From NCBI GenBank assembly GCA_905331475.1, contig CAJNYU010001944.1, forward strand, positions 62,001-126,000: 64,000 nt of DNA, written 5' to 3'. The position numbers and the translations under genes were made by a program. Under the pieces are notes generated by a model that saw only the letters and a list, made by a program, of their open reading frames with translations, was not told the origin of the DNA and searched no databases. The stretch comes from Rotaria socialis. Lineage: Eukaryota > Rotifera > Eurotatoria > Philodinida > Philodinidae. Of the stretch, positions 49,163 through 60,097 are shown piece after piece. Position 1 is the first letter of the stretch; each line of letters starts with the position of its first letter.

Positions 49163-49684
49163 TTAAATCGAATAAATCGTGATTTCGATATCATCTTCTG
49201 CAAATACACGTTGGATCAGTCTTGATACTTGATCCCAATTAAGTTTATCTAATCCACAACCAATCCGAGGCATCGCCAAATGATGAACATTATTTTTAAT
49301 ACATAAATCACGCATTACATGAAGACTTGATTCTAATGTTGCCATGGTTGGCTTATGAAAATATCTTTCTTTTGTTACCAAATAGAAAATACAACGATCA
49401 TCAACAGTAATATAAGCACAATTACCAACCGGAACATCTATAAAAACAAACTTATGAAACATTAAAGATACTAAATAATTATGATAAATCGAGTAAAATT
49501 TTCCAATCTGACTATGAAAGAACGCACCTTGTTTTTTAAGTTCGTCGACTTGACCAAATCTATTGCGAAATAATGTTGCAATACCTTTAGACATACACAA
49601 ATCTCTTGAAACACAATTTGCAAGCGATGTATTCGATGAAGCCGAAAAAAGATCACCTTGTATTTCACGAAAGATCAGCGGCAT
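49163..49684 (-). CDS. Macrodomain ADP-ribose glycohydrolase, OARD1/TARG1-like
   Basis: Two exons: 49528-49684 (ATG) and 49163-49437 (stop). An intron with donor GTGCGT gives 143 residues close to the 152 of human OARD1. Reading straight through is also open and would add about 30 residues, but breaks the family pattern. Motifs: FREIQGDLFSASSNTSLANC (adenine-side loop), DLCMSKGIATLFRNRFG, FYLVTKERYFHKPT, LHVMRDLCIKN and MPRIGCGLDKLNWDQVSRLI (phosphate-binding loop with the conserved GCGLD Asp). OARD1 removes ADP-ribose from Glu/Asp residues and deacylates O-acetyl-ADP-ribose. The Lys nucleophile of OARD1 (GAGIAVLFKKKFG) is at the position of SKGIATLFRNRFG, where the aligned residue is uncertain. 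Confidence 0.9.
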   Translation of the reverse strand: MPLIFREIQGDLFSASSNTSLANCVSRDLCMSKGIATLFRNRFGQVDELKKQGAFFHSQIGKFYSIYHNYLVSLMFHKFVFIDVPVGNCAYITVDDRCIFYLVTKERYFHKPTMATLESSLHVMRDLCIKNNVHHLAMPRIGCGLDKLNWDQVSRLIQRVFAEDDIEITIYSI

Positions 49685-50876
49685 ATTGTTTTTTTTTTGA
49701 TAGAATCTTAAATATGTGAAAGTCTAGCAAAATCACGAATCGATTTCTTTTCAATAATTTTAGAATATTCATTAAATTATTTCTCCCAATTGATTTTTAT
49801 TTATCAAATAAAAGTATAATCGTATGTATAACGGAATTATTAAAAAAAAAATAAGCACTGTATTTTATGAAGAGATTAAACGAGAAAAAGCGCGACTCAT
49901 GGAAATAAAAACAAAATTCATTAACAACGACGAATGAATAATAAATATATAGTTAAAAAGTGAACAGCACATAAATAATAAAAAAATGCTGATGATGAAC
50001 GTGGACGATGAGTTAATGTTATACCTAGTTTACTATATTGAAAAAGAAGCAGAGAATTGGAATATGGTTCAATTGTTTACAAAAAATAAAATTTACCTTT
50101 TCATTTCACCGAAAAGATTGAATAATGCAGTTGGTGTATCGATTGTAGAATCTATAGTATATTATTCTAATTAGTATCTCAAATTTTTAATATAAAAAGT
50201 TCTTGCATTTATTAGCCGTTGTTAATGGGATTTCGTCATCTTTCACGTCGATGGCCATCCTAAATTTATCAAAGATAGTTTACAGAATTTCTTGGTTTCA
50301 TTAAACTATTTCTATTCCGTTGAAACTCTTTGTACATAGGATAGGTCCGAATGAGGATCCTGTTTATAGAATTCTAGAAGTTTTCTCGATGTTGTCGTAT
50401 ATATAGATTATAGAAAAAAAATCAAACACTGAAATACAAACCTCGCACTGTGTTCATTGATAGATTCACATATAAATAGAATACTTTCTTCATAAAATAT
50501 TAATTATCTAGTTATCATCAATATTCTATTTACAAGTCAAACTATTCATTAGCAGAATGGTAAGTTAAAATATTACTATGTGATGTGTTTGTAAATGTTG
50601 TGCTACGAGTTACAATTCCATTACAACAACTAAAATACTATAGAAAAGGCATAGACGTACTAATTATTTTGACATTCTTCATACGTATCTCCAAAATGTA
50701 TATGGTGTAAAGAGCTCGAACCCGAAAAAGATTTTTCAAAATCGTAAATATTACTTGATAAATAAAATTTGAAATCATTACCGACAATTAACTCATAAGT
50801 TGTTGAATACATTTATTGCAAAAAAAATCCTGTTTCTATCGACTAATGACATAGTTGTAATTGCGATTCTCTGTAC
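49685..50876. other. Intergenic, no gene seen
   Basis: AT-rich; short frames on the plus strand lack support. Confidence 0.55.
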
Positions 50877-53800
50877 TCAATACGAAACTATATTTTTAAC
50901 TAACCAATGATTTGATTCAGCTACTTGTTGTATAGACGCATGATGTGTTGGTGACGGTGGAGATGGTTCGACATCAATTATTGCTACTTGTGAATCTACT
51001 ATAAGATAAATATTGTCTCAAAGGAAACTGTAACAGTTATTTTTTTTACTTATTTTTGTTGAATATTCCTCTTTATATGATTGATAGTCATCTTGTAAAC
51101 GTTGATATTGATTATTTTTTTCTTGTAATTCTTTATTAAAATGCATGATTTGTTGATCATTGTCAAATAAACGTTTTTCCAATACATCTTTCATATTAAT
51201 ATATTCATTAATAGCAATTTGTTGCTGTTGAATATTCGATAATAATTTTTCATTTTCTTCATGAAAATCTTCATTACGTAGATTAAGTTCCTTTGTCAAT
51301 CTTAAATGATCTTGACGAAGTTTTAAAATTGTATCTACAATTGAATCGATATCATCAACATTTTCAAGCGTATCTAGAATAGAGAAAATTAAATAAAACA
51401 AACGAAAAATACTCGAGAAAACCTTTGATTGATTGTAAAATTATTTGTAATCGTTTATTTTCATTTTCGACTATTTGTTTTTGTTCCAATGTTTCTTTTT
51501 GATTTTTATCTAAGTGATTTTTTTCATGGACTATTTGACGACATCGAGATTCATATAATTTTCTTTGTGTATCCATTTCATTCTAGAAAGAAACACTTAT
51601 TAAAATTAATTTATAAGAAAACAAAAGATTAATAAATCAACTTTAATAGATTCAATTTCAAGTTTCATTGTTTCTTGTAATTCTTGTTGTGTTTGACATT
51701 CATCGGATGTTACTTGAATTTGATTGTTAGCACTACGTAACTGCTGTTCAATTTTTTCGATTTGATTTTTATAATCGATTTCTTTTCGATGAAAGTCATC
51801 AATGGTTTCATTAGTTTGTTTCAGCTATGATGATAAAAAGGTTTTGTTTTAGTGAGAAGTTTTAAAAGTTTACTTGATTCACTAATATTTCATTATTCGT
51901 TTTCATTTCTTTCATTTTATTTAACATTCTTTCACGTTGTGTTCGTAATTTTTCCAATGTTTCTTCATGTTCGAGTATTTTACTACGTTGTTCGGATATT
52001 GTCACATTCAATGAAGTTACTGTACTGTTTGTACAATCATGACTTTTTAATTTCTCTTGAAACAAGAAAATAACAAAATAAAACCATGAAATCAATATGA
52101 ATTACCTTTTAAATCAGAATCCATCCGTTCAATTTCAGAAAGACGATCTAAGATTTTGTCTTCATTATCAATCGATAAACGTGTTAGAAGTTGTTGTTTG
52201 AAATTGCTCACTAAAATAAGTGATCTCTTTAAATAATATTTGATTAATTAATAATCAATATTAGTTCACAGTAGAGATTATTCGGAATAAACTCTTTTCA
52301 TATTCTTCATCCTATCATACTGAATTATAAGAAAATCTTTACATCAATAACTTAAAACAGAGGAGTCTTGTGTGTTTATTCAAACTTAATTGACTCAAAA
52401 TCACAATTTACCTCAATAATCATTTGTTTGAAATTAACAGTTAAATGTTTTTCTTTGTAGGGAATTTGCGATGTAGCCCAGAAGAACTTGATTTGATGTA
52501 TTTTGCATCTTGGAAAATCAAACTATTCAATTTTGTTAAAATATTAAGCCGAGATTTAGTTCTGCAGCAGAAGTAAAGAATGAAATTCAGCTTCGACATT
52601 GTCATTTTCTATTTCTATTTGAGCTTGAAAGATAAGCTTCTAACAACCTTTTATCACTTCTTACCGAACACTAAATTCATCATTCTTCTATTTGATAGAC
52701 CGCAGTTGTTGTAACTATCTCTTGTAGCTCTTTATCTCTCAATGTCGTTATCATTTCTTATGATGTTAAAATTGGCAGTATCGTATTTTAATATCAATTT
52801 GATTTCAGTAAGCTACGTCTACTGTTTTTATCTGTATGCAAAATTAATTAAAAGTTAAATTAATGAAAAAATTTTCTTTTAATTAAAATTAAAATTATCG
52901 CAACTAATGTATTACTTTTCTTGATGATTTGTTGGTCATGTGCAATCTTTTTTTGATATACAACGAATGCTAGATCAATATTAACATTATCATCACCAAT
53001 TAGTTCACATAGATTGTCGACTTTTGCAGAATAACTTTGTAGCTTTGATGCATAATCCAAATTATTCGATGACTAAAAACAAAGAGACCATAATATCTTT
53101 TACATGTTATTGATGTTTCTTTCAAGTAGTTTTTCATACCGAATCCAGATCTAATTGGTCGATTAAAAACTTTAATCGATTATTTTCAACAAGAACTAGT
53201 CGAATATGTTTCAATATGTCAATTAAATTCATTCCATTGATATCTGTGGATACTAATTGGGAGTATTCAATAGAAAATCTATCAACTATTGCGCACAAGT
53301 CTTCCATTCGTTTTTCAAGTGATAAGTCTAAAATACAAAAAGCATTCAAATTGAATTATTCAAAAACTGAATTGTTCACCAGAAGGTACTCCGAGTTCAT
53401 TCAACCTTTGTTCAATACTTGCCTTCATCAAATTGCCATCTAAATACAATGAATATACATAGTCTAAACGAATAACTTGATGACTTACTTTGAATAAGTC
53501 TTTCTTGTTGTTCTTGTAACTGAAGCAAATTTCCATTTAATTGTAGCACAGATTCAACAAGATTTTCATCATTGATATTTAATAAATCTCGAAGTTTTTG
53601 ATCATTCGAGAACAAATCATCGAACTGAGCTTTAGAAGGCTATGAAAATCAAATTTGATGACAAGAATTTTTCTTATTTTATTTTAAATAATTTTACTGA
53701 TTGTAATAATTCTTTGATTTTATTAATTATATCTTCTGAACGATGTACTACTTCTATGCCAAGTAATTTTTTTATTTGATTATAAAAGTCGTCGTCGTCG

Positions 53801-56270
53801 TCGTCGTCGTATGTTGTTTGTGATTCGACATCTACATCAAAACAAAATATCCTTACATGATTAACTAAAAAACAAAACACAGTAAAACCTTGTTTTTCTT
53901 GAATAGGTTGATTTAATAATTCTTGAAGATTACTATGATCTTCTTGATAATTTTGAAATAAATTTAAAATATCTTCATCTCTATTCAATTGTGTTGTGTC
54001 GAAGAGGTTTTGACGAAAATCGACGAGCGATGTAAGTAAATGTTGAATTTGTTTTGTATTCGATTCTATTTATGAAATAGAAAAAATAAGGTTGTCACAA
54101 GGTTAACAAAATCTTGATGAACTAGTGTCTCCGATGGTCACTGCAAAGATTTTAGCATGCATTAACATCTTTTGTCAAGAATGAGAGTGAGTAAGAACTG
54201 GGGAGTAATTATTGATCTTGTGTGTGGAATATTTGTTAGAAAGAATACCTTCATTTTTATCGATATTCGGCAGAAATTGTTCGATTATTTCTTTGATATC
54301 ATTTTGTGATTGTTTCTCATTTTGAATTGATTCATTTAATTGTTGTTCTAGATTTTCAATAGTATTTTCTGCATTTTTCTGTAAAATAAAATTATGAGTG
54401 AAGAAAAATATAAACTTGAAAATAACTTTACCATCAATTTTAATTTGTTAATTAGTTCATTAGATGTTTCATCGGTCCAATGATTTTCATGGGAATATAT
54501 CTGATTGATAATTGATTGATAATCATGAATACGTTGTAGCATAGATATACTATCGTTTTTTACAGATAATTGATTGGAGAGAGCGTGAGAAAAATCAGTA
54601 GTTGACTTTAGAGATGAATAAATAAGGTCAAATATTATTTTTTCTGAAAAAGAACTTTTAACATTAGGCATAAAATCAATATATATATATTCATACATAC
54701 CATTGTCTGTGTCTAATTCTAGCAAAGAAGTGATTTTTGTTAATTGTGCTTTTCGTTGATTCATTTCTTCTTTTAATTCATCAACTTGTCTTGTAAGCTC
54801 ATTGATTCTTAATTGTTGATCTTGATTAAGATTTTCATTTGTCACTGGTTGATAGTTTTCATAGATAGATTTATATTCACGTATATATCGAAGAATATCT
54901 TCATTAGATGTTACTGGCGTTTCAGCAGAAAGTTCATGTCGAAAATCAGCATCTGCTTGAAGTATCGATCGAATACGATTCAATTGAGTAACTAAAAGAT
55001 ATGAAATAATAATTACCTTTTCGTTCAAAATTTCTTTCTAACCTTCATTGGTGTCTTGATCAATTGATTTATTATAGAATGTTGCTACAATTTCATCGAT
55101 TTGTTTGTGTCGTTCAGCTTTCTCTTTAATGTGTTCGTCTAATTGATTATTGAGCTGTTCAAGAGTTTGAATGCGTTGATGTAATTCTGTTCCAACCTTG
55201 AAATGTAAAAAAAAAAGAAACAAGAAAATATATAAATCCACTCTTAGAGCAAACGTACGAACATGTACTGCTTCACTACAACGATCCATTAAAAGTCTTG
55301 AATAACTTAACTCATTATTATCATCATTATTTAAATGTAAATATTCTTTTAATTCATCTTGTTGTTGTTGAAAATCAAAATAATGATGTAAAACATGTTT
55401 TATAAGTTCATAGTCAGTAAAATCATGGCTGTTATTAATTTTTCTACGTAAGTATTCAATACATTCACGTTTATTAACTAAATCTTTAATTAAATCATCA
55501 TTATTAATGTCTGTTAACTGAAGTAATGAACGAATGTTTTGTAATTCTTTACTATCACTTGACAATGTTTCTTTCAAACGCACGAGACTATTTAAATGAG
55601 TTAATAATTCAAATAGAATATCATCACTATCAATCAAATCAGAAATATTTTCTGTTATAAGACTTTTCTGAAGAAGATCATGAAATTTTACACGTTCATT
55701 TTTATGATATTGCTCAAAAATGACTTGTGGAGATTCATTCGATGACCCATTATTATCACCAAGACGACCAACGATTAGCTCAGATAATTGTCTATCAAAA
55801 ATAATTTGAGAATGAAGATCATTAATTGAGATGCTTTCTGATGACTTTCCAAATTCATTAAATAATAATAGGCATTGTTGACATGAAATATTTTCGTGTA
55901 TTTTTCGTTCTTCTTTATCCTTTTTTTCTTGTTTAATATGTTGTTTAAGCTGAGTAACGATATCGTCCAGAGTGTTTAATTTTTCATCTTTTTCGTATAA
56001 TTCTTGTTTCAAATGTTCATTCAATTCTTCTCGTTCATCGATCTCATTAGTTAAACGATTTATACGATTGCGCTTTTCATGAAGATCATTTTGAGTTTCG
56101 GAACAAACATTTTCAAGTGTTGCTATACGATGTAATGCACTATCTAATTCACGATTCAGACGAACTATTATTTCTTGTGAATTTAGAATTTGTGATTCAA
56201 GACCAGCTAATCGAGCATTTTCCGAACCGACTGCAGATTCTTCAGTTTCCATAAAAGCCGAAGCCATCAT
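50877..56270 (-). CDS. Large multi-exon coiled-coil protein
   Basis: A minus-strand gene starting at ATG 56270 and ending at TGA 50877-50879, with about 15 exons separated by short introns (for example exon 1 56270 to about 55265, exon 2 55043-55196, exon 3 54991 to about 54702, last exon ending IVSY). The product is over 1,200 residues, almost all Glu/Lys/Gln/Leu-rich coiled coil, starting with an acidic segment (METEESAVGSENARLAGLES). Blocks of about 60-75 residues recur, with a hydrophobic-acidic core such as SLLQLTDINNDDLIKDL, LLNINDENLVESVLQL and KLLGIEVVHRSEDIINKIKE. An Asp run (about 7) is encoded by a GTC/GAC microsatellite near 53793-53812. The C-terminus ends in a Pro/Ser motif, VEPSPPSPTHHAS. 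It resembles golgin or centrosomal tether proteins in architecture only; the family is not identified. Confidence 0.8.
52255..52860 (-). other. Longest intron candidate in the coiled-coil gene
   Basis: About 600 bp between coding blocks at about 52,200 and 52,917, without open coiled-coil frame. All other introns of this gene are about 40-150 bp. Confidence 0.5.
53793..53812. repeat. (GTC)n trinucleotide repeat coding for Asp
   Basis: Six to seven GTC units; on the minus strand they read GAC and encode an Asp run in the coiled-coil protein. Confidence 0.9.
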
Positions 56271-57086
56271 GTGATGTTAAAAAGGAATCTAAAACAATAT
56301 ACTTTTCTGTGAATTTCGTTTATCGAGAAAAAAAATGTTTGTTAAATCCTTTTCGAAATTAAAATCTTAAAAAAAAGTATGATGTTTTTTCCTGATGCCA
56401 AAATAAATATTTGTAGAAAATTTTCTCAAGGCTATCATGTGTGCAATAATAATAATAGTAATGTTCACGCATTCTTTTAACAGTTGTTCCAATGACTTTC
56501 ATCGCATGATATGGTGACACTAAAAGCTCGTTGTCTCCACTGTTAAAATGTTATATTCTCTGAAAATTTAATGCCTTTAAATAATTATAAACATTATCTT
56601 TAAATAATAAAACACTCTTAAGTGTGTAGCATCTACTGAACGAATAAAATAGCTTGAAATAATTTGTTCGATTTGATCATAGTACTAGAAAAAGATTATT
56701 TTCGCCAAATATTGAATGTAGTTAAAACAAAATTTTTCCTTTCGTTACAACAAAAAGTACAAGGTTGCCGATAGAAAACGATTGAGATCGGCTCTGTTTG
56801 ATGATGCATAAAAATTATGTATAATAGCAACTACAGGGGTTGAAGTCAATAACCAATCGAATTTTAGAATAAAATCTAAGGTGTCACTAGTATTGATCGG
56901 TAAATATTGGTAGTGATAAACTAAGCTTCAATTATTGAGAAATCAACTCAAAAAAGATAAAAATGCATTAGAAATTTAATCAAATTTTATTTGGCTGATA
57001 AACAGCAATGATAGATATATACTTTATTAAAATTTAAGACAGAAAATCTTTCAATTACAAATGGAATCAATTCTACTAGAAAAGAA
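56271..57086. other. Intergenic, nothing recognised
   Basis: AT-rich; presumed promoter of the coiled-coil gene on its left side. Confidence 0.55.
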
Positions 57087-57346
57087 CTAAGTTAAAATTT
57101 CTTTCAGTATAGTATTTCGTCGCTGCTTGAAATCTTCTCGAAGTCGATTAGAAATTTGTTTTCCTTTAAATTCGTCGGTTTTCTGACACAACAGTTTCCT
57201 GAAAATTAGAGATTAAAAGTAAAAGAATAAAAACACCAGAACTCATATAGACATTCAATGAATGTCGCTTCGTCGTTGAAACCCATCGATTTGATGGGCG
57301 ATCGAATGTATTCGAAGTCAACGGCATTGTTTCTTTCATTCAAATT
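57087..57346 (-). CDS. Possible small gene, two terminal exons
   Basis: Reading on the minus strand from an acceptor (ACACAG) at 57347: NLNERNNAVDFEYIRSPIKS, MGFNDEATFIECLYE, then a 44-nt GTTCTG...TTTCAG intron, then KLLCQKTDEFKGKQISNRLR, EDFKQRRNTILKEILT and TAG. The composition is protein-like and the join is in frame, but the donor is weak and no family is recognised. Upstream exons were not found. Confidence 0.35.
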
Positions 57347-58176
57347 CTGTGTACTCGTTTTACATCATTGAATATCAGGAACTAAGATAAAGTAGTTTTT
57401 GTGAAAAAATGATTTAGAAATTCATAAGGCACTTCATTTAATTGCTTTCTTAGAATTAACAAACGTTGAACACTTCAGCCCAGTGTTTTCAATGGAAATC
57501 TAAAGCAAAATGTACTGTACACTCTGTATTATATAAGCAAAGTGTACGTGCACATTTTGTTTTCGTCGGCAAAAATGTACCAGTGTACGAAAACCTGACT
57601 TTTCACAATCTAAAAAGCTAAAGAAATTGGTAGTTTTTTTTCTCTATTCAGTCCATCATAGAATTGAAACGAAGAGATCACATTTTACCATCATCATTTA
57701 AAGATAATTTGTAATTTAATATTACTTACAGCTTTTAAGGGTCAGAAATCAAAATGTAAAATGTTTTAGCAATGTCTACACTGTACACTTGCTATTGGAA
57801 ACACTGCTTCAGTCGTGCCTGCAATCCATAATTTACCTATATTTAGTAATTAGAAATTACTATTTTTTTCTCCTATTCAGCTATTATAATCAATTTTAAT
57901 AACTATGAAAACAGTGCTCAAGACTTCATACGCATTATCTTGATTTGATGAACGATAGCTATATATTCATAAATTTATCATAGATGTCGCCCATTTTCCA
58001 TCTTTTTATCATCGAAAAAAAATAAACAACAACAAGCGTTCTAAACTAACAATTCAGTAAAATATTTTTCCCATGTAAAAAAATGGCTCAATCAAAAGTC
58101 ATAGACAATAGTTTTATGCATTATTTTTTCATAGATTTAGATTTCATACACTATATCTCTGTCGAAGCAACCAGCA
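57347..58176. other. Intergenic, no gene seen
   Basis: Contains a local pair of TGTACACT-like motifs around 57510-57600 and 57770-57800; the presumed UBE2N promoter lies at the right side. Confidence 0.5.
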
Positions 58177-59330
58177 ATGAATGAAAATGGAGCTTTGACG
58201 AAACGTATCGTGAAGGTATATTTATAAGATCTCCCTCAGTTCAATCATAGATTTTTCTCTTTCTAGGAAAGTGCTAGACTACAACAGGAGCCAGTACCGG
58301 GTATCATTGCCATACCAGATGATCATAATGCTCGTTATTTCAAAGTTATCATTGATGGTCCAAGTGAGGTATGAATATCAATATAAAAAGAAAGCATATT
58401 GACAGTTCAACAATCGTCATTTTACTTTAGAGTCCTTATGAAGGTGGAAAATTTAAAGTAGAATTATTTTTACCCGATGAATATCCAATGGCTCCACCCA
58501 AAGTGCGTTTTATGACGAAACTTTATCATCCAAATATTGATAAATTAGGTCGTATTTGTTTAGATATTCTCAAAGGTAAAATAGTTTATTAGCTAGATTA
58601 ATTTTATTTTCATCAATTGATTGTTTTATTTATAGAAAAATGGAGTCCAGCCTTACAAATTCGTACTGTTCTTTTATCTATTCAGGCTTTGTTAAGTGCA
58701 CCTAATCCAGATGATTTTTTGGATGCTGATGTTGCTGAAAAATGGAAAGCTGATGAAAAAGGAGCAAAAGCTATAGGTAAAATGAAAATAATTGCTTCTC
58801 TTCTTTATCCACAACTTATAATAATATAGACTAGAGTCAAGATAGATATCAAATCTATAATATATTTAAATATAAAATTATATGACATTAGAGAAAAGAA
58901 TTTTATATGTTATGCTTGACAACTATCAAAATTATAGGAGAAAATTTCTGGTTGTAAACTATTACAGACTGAAAATTAGTTCATCATAAACGAATCGAAG
59001 AGATCTGATCATTGTTTGATATAGCTAGTGGAGAGTACCTGTTGTGATCTTAACAATAGATTTTTTGATCTTCATGAAAATATATGTCGTTCCTTCCGAT
59101 TACCAAACATAGATAAAGTACAATCCCCTTGAACACACACAGACACACACCAACAATTGAATATGCATAATAATATTTAAAAATCATGATTAGTTATAAT
59201 CCGATTCTAAGAAATTATTCATACATAGTTAGATAATGCTATAAAAGAAATTCGTATATTCTGAATTAAGCTTTTTTTTATTACTATTTTAGCTCGTGAT
59301 TGGACGCAAAAATATGCACATGACGTCTAG
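58177..59330 (+). CDS. UBE2N: Ubiquitin-conjugating enzyme E2 N (Ubc13)
   Basis: Five exons (58177-58215, 58267-58368, 58431-58575, 58636-58776, 59293-59330) give 154 residues, against 152 for human UBE2N. Signature blocks are present: EPVPGI near the N-terminus, [49 protein letters not shown] core (here PMAPPK), the catalytic Cys in [31 protein letters not shown] and APNPDDF. With a Uev partner this enzyme builds K63-linked ubiquitin chains in DNA-damage tolerance and immune signalling. The YHPN...CLDIL arrangement retains the oxyanion Asn. The start ([14 protein letters not shown]) differs from MAGLPRRIIKE but keeps the helix. The last intron (516 bp) is the longest. The C-terminus ends AHDV. 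Confidence 0.96.
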
Positions 59331-60097
59331 AAAACATACATGTTGAACTTATTTGGATCACATTGCATCGTACATATTTTCGAAATATTAGGATGGTGAA
59401 CTTTTTTTTCATATTTTCTTTACATGAGTGTCTATAGTTTCTTTTTCTTTCGTCTTGTCATCGTGTTCCTTTTCATTTCTTCATCAAAAAAAAAACAAAC
59501 TAAAATGTATGTTTTAACAAATAACATTATATTTGTAGGTAATAACTGCACGTGATGTTCTTCATTCTTTAAAGAAAAAAACTTTCTTGATATCTACTTA
59601 TTTTCTTTTCTTCAATTATGATGATGAATGACTTTGTATGAGAACGTCAATAAAAACAAAAACGTACAGATCATCAATGGATATAAAAGCATTATCATTT
59701 TTTCATACTCGAAAAACATACATAAAATTTATCGCAAAACTCAAACAGACATATGATTAGTCACGACATTATTATAGTCTAAAAATAACAGGAAATATAA
59801 TTGAATAACATTTTATTTATGTGATCATGAAACAATCAAAGAGTTGATAATTATTGAGTTCAATGTGATTGTATGGATGAAACTTGCAACCAGTCATTTT
59901 CTTTGTTATGCGTTTTCCGCTTGATTGCTCCTTCTAAAGGACACATAGTTCTTGATATTATTGTATCACACTTACTACTGAATAAATCATACACTGAATG
60001 TTTAATACGTTTCGTATTTATTATTCTTGATTGATTACAGTCAAATTTTATTTTATTATATCTTTAATATTATTATGATAATTAAAAACTGTTAGTC
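59331..60097. other. Intergenic between UBE2N and HEXD-like gene
   Basis: UBE2N 3' flank with AATAAA-like signals (AATAAAAACAAAAACG at about 59649) and the presumed promoter of the gene at 60098. Confidence 0.6.
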
